Assembly (NCBI GenBank): GCA_934168005.1
Contig: CAKPMN010000024.1
Location: forward strand, 1-9,930
Origin: an uncultured Bacilli bacterium
GTDB lineage: Bacteria; Bacillota_I; Bacilli_A; RF39; UBA660
Reading direction: 5' to 3'
Length of the DNA: 9,930 nucleotides
Shown here in pieces: positions 6,196 to 9,930 of the stretch. The translations under genes and the position numbers were made by a program. Each line of letters starts with the position of its first letter. The first letter of the stretch is position 1. Below the pieces are notes generated by a model that was not told where the DNA came from, ran no database searches, and saw only the letters and a list, made by a program, of their open reading frames with translations.

Positions 6196-8289
6196 ATGAA
6201 CTTAGGTCGTATGGGAGAAGAAGAAAATGTTTTAGAAAAATATGGTCGTGATATTACAGAACTTGCTAAAACAGGTAAAATTGACCCTGTTATAGGAAGA
6301 GAAGAAGAAGTTCGTAGTATTACTCGTATTTTATCAAGAAAAACTAAGAATAATCCCGTTTTAATAGGTGAAGCTGGTGTTGGTAAGACTGCTATTGTTG
6401 AAGGACTTGCAACACGTATTATAAAAGGTGATGTTCCTGATACATTAAGGGGTAAGAAAATCATTGAACTAGATATGGGTGCCTTAATAGCAGGTGCTAA
6501 GTATCGTGGTGAATTTGAGGAACGTTTGAAAGAAGTTTTAAAGAAGGTTACAGAATCAAATGGTGAAATAATCTTATTTATAGATGAAATTCATATGATT
6601 GTTGGTAGTGCTGAAACTGGTACTGACGCATCTAATATGTTAAAACCTATGTTAGCTCGTGGTGAAATTAAGTTAATAGGTGCTACTACATTAAATGAAT
6701 ATAGAAAATTTATTGAGAAAGATTCTGCTTTGGAAAGAAGATTTCAAAAGGTATTTGTTAAAGAACCAAATGTTGTTGATACAATAACAATACTTAGAGG
6801 TTTAAAATCTCGTTTTGAAGTCTTTCATGGAGTCACTATTAAAGATAAGGCTTTAATTGCGGCATCTACTTTAGCTGATCGTTATATAACTGATAGATTC
6901 CTACCTGATAAAGCTATTGATTTAGTTGATGAAGCATGTGCCAATATAAAAATGCAGATGAATTCTGTTCCTGAAGATTTGGATAAATTATCAAGAAAAA
7001 TAATGCGTTTACAAATAGAAAGAGAAGCTATCAAAAAAGATAAGGATGAAGATTCTAAAAAAAGATTAGCTGATTTGGATACAGAAATTTCTAAATTAAA
7101 AGAAAAAGAATCTGTTTTAAGAAAATCTTGGGAAGAAGAAAAGGCAATAAATGACAAAATCAACAGCAAAAAAGAAGAAATAGAAAAAGCTACTTTTAAA
7201 TTAGAACAAGCAGAAAATAGCTATGATTTAGAAGAAGCTGCGAAACTTAGACATGGTGTTTTACCTAAATTAAATCAAGAATTAGAAGAATTAAAAAAGA
7301 GTGATACTTCTAAAATTCTTACTGATACTGTTGATGAAGAACAAATATGTGAAGTTGTTTCTAAGTTAACACGAATTCCTGTTTCAAAATTAGTAGGTGG
7401 AGAAAAAGAAAAATTACTTCATTTGGAAGAAAATATGAAAAAACGTGTTAAAGGACAAGACGAAGCTATTAAATTAGTAGCTGATTCTATAATTCGTTCA
7501 AAAGCAGGAATAAATGATCCTACTAAACCAATTGGTTCATTTATATTCTTAGGTCCAACAGGTGTTGGTAAAACTGAGGTTGCTAAAGCTTTGGCAGAGA
7601 TTTTATTTGATAGTGAACGTAATATGGTAAGAATTGATATGAGCGAATATATGGAATCTCATAGTGTTTCACGTTTAGTAGGTTCTCCTCCAGGATATGT
7701 AGGATATGACGAGGGTGGACAATTGACTGAAGCAGTAAGAAGAAATCCTTATTCAATCGTATTATTTGATGAAATAGAAAAAGCTCACAAAGATGTTTTA
7801 AATATTTTACTTCAAGTTTTAGATGATGGTAGAATTACTGATAGTCAAGGTAGATTAGTTGATTTTAAAAATACTATTATTATTATGACTTCTAATATAG
7901 GTAGTGAACATATATTAAATGGTGAAAAAGATAAGGTATTTGAAGACGTTAAAGCTTATTTCAAACCAGAGTTTTTAAATCGTATCGATGAAGTTATCAT
8001 GTTTAATTCTTTAAGTCGTGATGTAATTAGAGAAATTGTTTTAAAAATAGTTAATGAAATAGAATCTCGTTTAAGTAATAGAAAAATTAAGCTATTGTTT
8101 ACTGATAAAGCAATTGATCAAATTATAAAAGAAAGTTATGTAGAAGCTTTTGGTGCTAGACCAATTAGAAGATATATAACTAAAAACATTGAGACATTAC
8201 TTGCTAAAGAATTATTAAACGATAATTTATATGATACTTTAATAACTGTTGACTATGATTCTAAGTATATTTTAAGACAAGAGAATTAA
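6196..8289 (+). CDS. clpB: ClpB disaggregase, short form lacking the N-terminal domain
   Basis: A 697-aa Hsp100 AAA+ protein that begins directly at the linker before the first ATPase (ENVLEKYGRDITELA), so the ~150-residue substrate-binding N domain is absent. AAA-1: Walker A GEAGVGKT (58-65), pore loop AKYRGEFEERL (Y103), Walker B FIDEIH (128-133), arginine pair R181-R182. A coiled-coil middle domain (~245-370) contains the ClpB-type segment SYDLEEAAKLRHGVLPKL. AAA-2: Walker A GPTGVGKT (453-460), pore loop PPGYVGYDEGG, Walker B LFDEIE (523-528), sensor-2 GARPIRR (653-659). The long middle domain and the lack of an IGF/LGF-type ClpP-docking loop separate it from ClpC, ClpE and ClpA. The hexamer threads aggregated proteins with DnaK help. 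GGAGGTG 5 nt upstream and the lack of any upstream in-frame coding support the ATG at 6196, so this is a real short form and not a mis-start. Mycoplasma ClpB proteins have the same short layout. CIRCE control fits heat-shock induction. Confidence 0.96.
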   Translation: MNLGRMGEEENVLEKYGRDITELAKTGKIDPVIGREEEVRSITRILSRKTKNNPVLIGEAGVGKTAIVEGLATRIIKGDVPDTLRGKKIIELDMGALIAGAKYRGEFEERLKEVLKKVTESNGEIILFIDEIHMIVGSAETGTDASNMLKPMLARGEIKLIGATTLNEYRKFIEKDSALERRFQKVFVKEPNVVDTITILRGLKSRFEVFHGVTIKDKALIAASTLADRYITDRFLPDKAIDLVDEACANIKMQMNSVPEDLDKLSRKIMRLQIEREAIKKDKDEDSKKRLADLDTEISKLKEKESVLRKSWEEEKAINDKINSKKEEIEKATFKLEQAENSYDLEEAAKLRHGVLPKLNQELEELKKSDTSKILTDTVDEEQICEVVSKLTRIPVSKLVGGEKEKLLHLEENMKKRVKGQDEAIKLVADSIIRSKAGINDPTKPIGSFIFLGPTGVGKTEVAKALAEILFDSERNMVRIDMSEYMESHSVSRLVGSPPGYVGYDEGGQLTEAVRRNPYSIVLFDEIEKAHKDVLNILLQVLDDGRITDSQGRLVDFKNTIIIMTSNIGSEHILNGEKDKVFEDVKAYFKPEFLNRIDEVIMFNSLSRDVIREIVLKIVNEIESRLSNRKIKLLFTDKAIDQIIKESYVEAFGARPIRRYITKNIETLLAKELLNDNLYDTLITVDYDSKYILRQEN

Positions 8290-8308
8290 AAGTTCTCTTG
8301 TTTTTTTT
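8278..8308 (+). terminator. Intrinsic terminator after clpB
   Basis: CAAGAGAA (8278-8285) pairs with TTCTCTTG (8293-8300) around a 7-nt loop, followed by eight Ts (8301-8308). The 5' arm lies in the last codons of clpB and the stop codon is in the loop. Confidence 0.9.
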
Positions 8309-8326
8309 CTTTAAAACTTATATAAT
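8298..8326 (+). promoter_or_regulatory. Promoter of the HD-GYP-like gene, overlapping the clpB terminator
   Basis: TTGTTT (8298-8303), a 17-nt spacer and TATAAT (8321-8326). The -35 is made of the terminator's 3' arm and T tract. The start is expected near 8333, at the ribosome binding site GGTGA (8333-8337), leaving a leader of ~10 nt. Confidence 0.65.
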
Positions 8327-8342
8327 GGTCTTGGTGAATAAT

Positions 8343-9467
8343 ATGAAATTACGTATTGATAGGGTAAAACCTGGCATGTTTTTAACTAAAAGTGTTTATT
8401 TAAATGGTAATAGTATGCCTTTAATAGTTATAAAAGATGGTGAAACTAAAGAATTAACTGAAACTGAAATATTTTTCTTAAAAAATAAAGGTATAAAGAA
8501 TCTATATGTTAATTTTGAGTTGCCTAAGGTAGGTAGTGTTACAGAAGAAACAGAAGAATTAGCAGAAGAAATTTTATTTGCGAATGATTATGGCAATATT
8601 GTTAAGGTTGCGGAATTACTTACGGATGATATTCTTAACAATACTCCATATTCGTATGATTTGACATCTTATTTTACACAAAATGAAGATTTATATAATC
8701 ACTCTGTTCATACTGCTTCTTTTGCTCTTGCTATTATTAAGAGTATGAATGACGATGAAGGAATTAGTTTTACAGCTGATATAAATGATTATTTAGAGAT
8801 TTCTAAAGCTTGCTTACTTCATGATATTGGTAAGAATATAGATGAAAATGATTTAAAAAAATTCCAAAACGAAATAGTTAGACGAGATAAGTTTAATTCT
8901 TCTTATTTTCCAGAAGCAGATTTGAATTGTTTTAATGAAATTAAACCTGAATCTTATCCAATATATTCTTGGTCTAAAATAGCCGGTGAAGATACTATAA
9001 GTAGTTTAGTTAAGACGAGTGTTCTTATTCAAAATGAAAATAATGAAAAAACAGGACCTTTGCATTTTAACATAGGACAATTAACTATAAAAAATAAAAA
9101 AGCTGCTTTGTTTGCTAAAATGATTAACACTTGTTCTTATTTTGATGATTTATTATATCATGTACCAACTAGTGAAGTGGTTGAAAAAATAAAACAAGAT
9201 GTAAGTGATAGAAAGGTAGATCCTTTAACAGGAACTTTACTTTTAAGATATATTCCTATATATCCTGTTGGAACTAAGGTAATTTTATCAAATGGTCTTG
9301 ATGCAGTTGTTATTAGAACAAATCCTAATTATCCTGATAGACCTGTTATTTCAGTTATGATTAATGGGGTTGCAACTGAGTTTGATTTGTTAACAAATAA
9401 TAATGTTACTATTACAGAAATAAATACAAGAGGTCTAGACTTCTTAAAATATGGAAAACAAAAATAG
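8343..9467 (+). CDS. Degenerate HD-GYP domain protein (c-di-GMP phosphodiesterase family, probably inactive or altered)
   Basis: 374 aa from ATG 8343, which has GGTGA 5 nt upstream. A longer reading from TTG 8298 would start inside the clpB terminator, upstream of the mapped promoter start. The N-terminus (MKLRIDRVKPGMFLTKSVYLNGN to GIKNLYV, 1-56) matches the leader region of HD-GYP proteins. The helical core follows: LYNHSVHTASFAL (H120) and LLHDIGK (H160-D161, K164). Later ligands are missing. By my alignment the HP motif reads YP in ESYPIYSW, the HHE-DG-GYP block reads LIQNENNEKTGPL, and the last Asp is Ser in CSYFDDLL. The C-terminus (YPVGTKVILSNGLDAVV to RPVISVM) is typical of HD-GYP proteins. 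Intact members hydrolyse c-di-GMP using two or three metals. This one keeps the HD pair but lacks several other ligands, so it is more likely a sensor or a divergent enzyme. No other c-di-GMP gene is in view. It is a single-gene unit with a shared terminator. Confidence 0.85.
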   Translation: MKLRIDRVKPGMFLTKSVYLNGNSMPLIVIKDGETKELTETEIFFLKNKGIKNLYVNFELPKVGSVTEETEELAEEILFANDYGNIVKVAELLTDDILNNTPYSYDLTSYFTQNEDLYNHSVHTASFALAIIKSMNDDEGISFTADINDYLEISKACLLHDIGKNIDENDLKKFQNEIVRRDKFNSSYFPEADLNCFNEIKPESYPIYSWSKIAGEDTISSLVKTSVLIQNENNEKTGPLHFNIGQLTIKNKKAALFAKMINTCSYFDDLLYHVPTSEVVEKIKQDVSDRKVDPLTGTLLLRYIPIYPVGTKVILSNGLDAVVIRTNPNYPDRPVISVMINGVATEFDLLTNNNVTITEINTRGLDFLKYGKQK

Positions 9468-9493
9468 AAAAGTTTGATGCTTTTCTATTTTTT
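9460..9493. terminator. Bidirectional terminator between the convergent HD-GYP-like and XRE genes
   Basis: AAAAATAGAAAAG (9460-9472) pairs over 13 bp with CTTTTCTATTTTT (9480-9492) around the loop TTTGATG. Ts follow on the plus strand to 9493, and on the minus strand the left arm also ends in a T-rich stretch. Each arm contains the TAG stop of one of the two genes (9465-9467 plus, 9487-9485 minus). Confidence 0.85.
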
Positions 9494-9688
9494 ATTACTT
9501 AAACCTAAAATATAATCTGTTGAGACTTTATAAAATTTTGCTAGTTTAATAATAGATTCAATATCTATCTTTATTTCTCCTGTTTCATATCTAGCATATG
9601 TTGCTTGTGAAATATTTAGATATTCAGCTAAAACTTTTTGAGTTAGATTATTCATTTCTCTTAAATCTTTAATGCGTTTTGTATACAT
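9485..9688 (-). CDS. Small XRE-family (Cro/C1-type) transcriptional regulator
   Basis: A 67-aa single-domain helix-turn-helix protein. The core LTQKVLAEYLNISQATYARYETGEIKI (15-41) has the HTH_3 pattern, with LTQ opening helix 2 and SQATYARYE as the recognition helix. IESIIKLAKFYKVSTDYILGL completes the five-helix bundle. There is no extra ligand-binding or peptidase domain, so it probably acts as a dimeric repressor. The start ATG (9688-9686) is preceded on the minus strand by AGAGGTG (9700-9694) with a 7-nt gap. It faces a divergent membrane-protein gene across a 116-bp region containing two copies of a perfect palindrome, which are the obvious targets for it. Its own -10/-35 on the minus strand is not clear to me. 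Such genes are common in phages, integrative elements, toxin-antitoxin modules and switch-controlled accessory loci. The family is certain; autoregulation is inference. Confidence 0.92.
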   Translation of the reverse strand: MYTKRIKDLREMNNLTQKVLAEYLNISQATYARYETGEIKIDIESIIKLAKFYKVSTDYILGLSNKK

Positions 9689-9722
9689 AATAACACCTCT
9701 AAGTTTATTTTAGAATATTCTC

Positions 9723-9732
9723 AAAACGTATA
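9723..9732. promoter_or_regulatory. Possible third operator half-site
   Basis: AAAACGTATA repeats the spacer and right arm of the two palindromes further on, but the left arm (9717-9722) matches at only 3 of 6 positions. It lies closest to the XRE gene and could be a low-affinity site for autoregulation. Confidence 0.4.
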
Positions 9733-9761
9733 TTGACTTTTATACGTAAAACGTATATACT
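9733..9761 (+). promoter_or_regulatory. Promoter of the right-edge membrane-protein gene
   Basis: TTGACT (9733-9738), a 17-nt spacer and TATACT (9756-9761), with an expected start near 9768. The spacer and first -10 bases are occupied by the first palindrome, so a bound repressor would exclude polymerase. Confidence 0.75.
9741..9757. promoter_or_regulatory. Palindromic operator 1
   Basis: TATACGTAAAACGTATA is a perfect inverted repeat (arms TATACGT and ACGTATA, spacer AAA). It lies between the -35 and -10 of the plus-strand promoter. Size and symmetry fit a dimeric XRE repressor site; the neighbouring small regulator is the likely binder. Confidence 0.75.
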
Positions 9762-9772
9762 TGTTTTGTAAA

Positions 9773-9787
9773 ATACGTAAAACGTAT
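9773..9787. promoter_or_regulatory. Palindromic operator 2
   Basis: ATACGTAAAACGTAT repeats the 15-bp core of operator 1 exactly. The centres are 31 bp apart, about three helical turns, so two dimers would bind the same face of the DNA. It lies just after the predicted start site at ~9768, a position suited to blocking elongation or cooperative repression. Confidence 0.75.
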
Positions 9788-9804
9788 AAATGGAGTTGAT
9801 ATAA

Positions 9805-9930
9805 ATGAAAAAGGGTAAAAAAGGATTTGTAGTAAGTGCGGTATTGTACCCACTACTAGTATTATTTCTAGCAATAATCATGGGATTACTATCTATGACA
9901 GATACAAGAAAAAGAATATTAGATAAGATG
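9805..9930 (+). CDS. Small membrane protein, pilin/TadE-like N-terminus, cut off by the window edge
   Basis: Only the first 42 codons are present, all open. The start ATG 9805 follows GGAG (9792-9795) by 9 nt. The product opens with a lysine-rich head MKKGKKGF, then a hydrophobic stretch to about residue 31 with a central Pro (VVSAVLYPLLVLFLAIIMGLLSM), then a charged segment TDTRKRILDKM. A short basic head ending in Gly-Phe before a Pro-containing hydrophobic helix recalls type IV pilin-like and TadE-like proteins. The Glu normally at +5 after the cleavage site is absent (Ala12), so this is only a resemblance. Codons favour A in third position (gta, cta, aca, aga), unlike the T-rich choice of the neighbouring genes, which may hint at a different origin. 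Control by the XRE operators is likely from position. Function unknown. Confidence 0.7.
   Translation, partial: MKKGKKGFVVSAVLYPLLVLFLAIIMGLLSMTDTRKRILDKM

Noticed and set aside
6147..7169. Minus-strand open frames opposite clpB (6147-6464, 6882-7169)
   Set aside because: They mirror conserved ClpB coding sequence and show no start signals or family features.
8298..8342. A 15-residue N-terminal extension of the HD-GYP-like protein from TTG 8298
   Set aside because: TTG 8298 lies in the clpB terminator and in the -35 of the gene's own promoter, upstream of the predicted transcription start; ATG 8343 has a proper GGTGA site and starts the conserved MKLRIDRVKPGM segment.
1..9930. CRISPR arrays, insertion sequences or transposase genes
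   Set aside because: I found no regularly spaced direct repeats, transposase motifs or terminal inverted repeats with target duplications; the only repeats are terminator or RNA stems and the two XRE-type operators.

Overview
The window is AT-rich (roughly 70% A+T by eye). Its genes use canonical AGGAGG/GGTGA-type ribosome binding sites, strong TTGACA/TATAAT promoters and U-tailed terminators. It carries a CIRCE heat-shock operator, an FtsK/SpoIIIE translocase, a ClpB without its N-terminal domain, and an LCP cell-wall ligase. Together these point to a low-GC Bacillota, probably an uncultured, walled gut-type member of Bacilli near the Mollicutes branch. TGG encodes Trp. I see no in-frame TGA in the long genes and all seven complete genes end in TAA or TAG, so the standard code fits. 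The taxonomic placement is inference.

Layout, left to right. A 3'-truncated tRNA-Cys on the minus strand and a cytoplasmic metallophosphoesterase diverge from a short promoter region. Next comes a 605-aa membrane LCP protein with an unusual extracellular domain and a C-terminal PASTA domain. A free-standing structured RNA of about 160 nt, a candidate 6S RNA, lies between it and ftsK. After the ftsK terminator is a class I glutamine amidotransferase (peptidase C26 type) that seems to start at an ATT codon. A long hairpin then separates it from a CIRCE-controlled clpB. A degenerate HD-GYP protein follows, and it converges on a small XRE repressor across a shared hairpin. At the right edge, two copies of a perfect palindrome lie between the XRE gene and a truncated small membrane protein on the plus strand.

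Most genes look like separate transcription units, each with its own promoter and terminator, packed so that terminators and promoters overlap. The clearest functional links are CIRCE with clpB (HrcA-type heat-shock control) and the XRE gene with the palindromic operators and the divergent membrane-protein gene. The latter looks like a regulatory switch for a locus that continues beyond the window. The most notable observations are the ATT start, the XRE/operator/pilin-like switch, the LCP-PASTA architecture, the free-standing RNA, and the HD-GYP protein that has lost most of its metal ligands.
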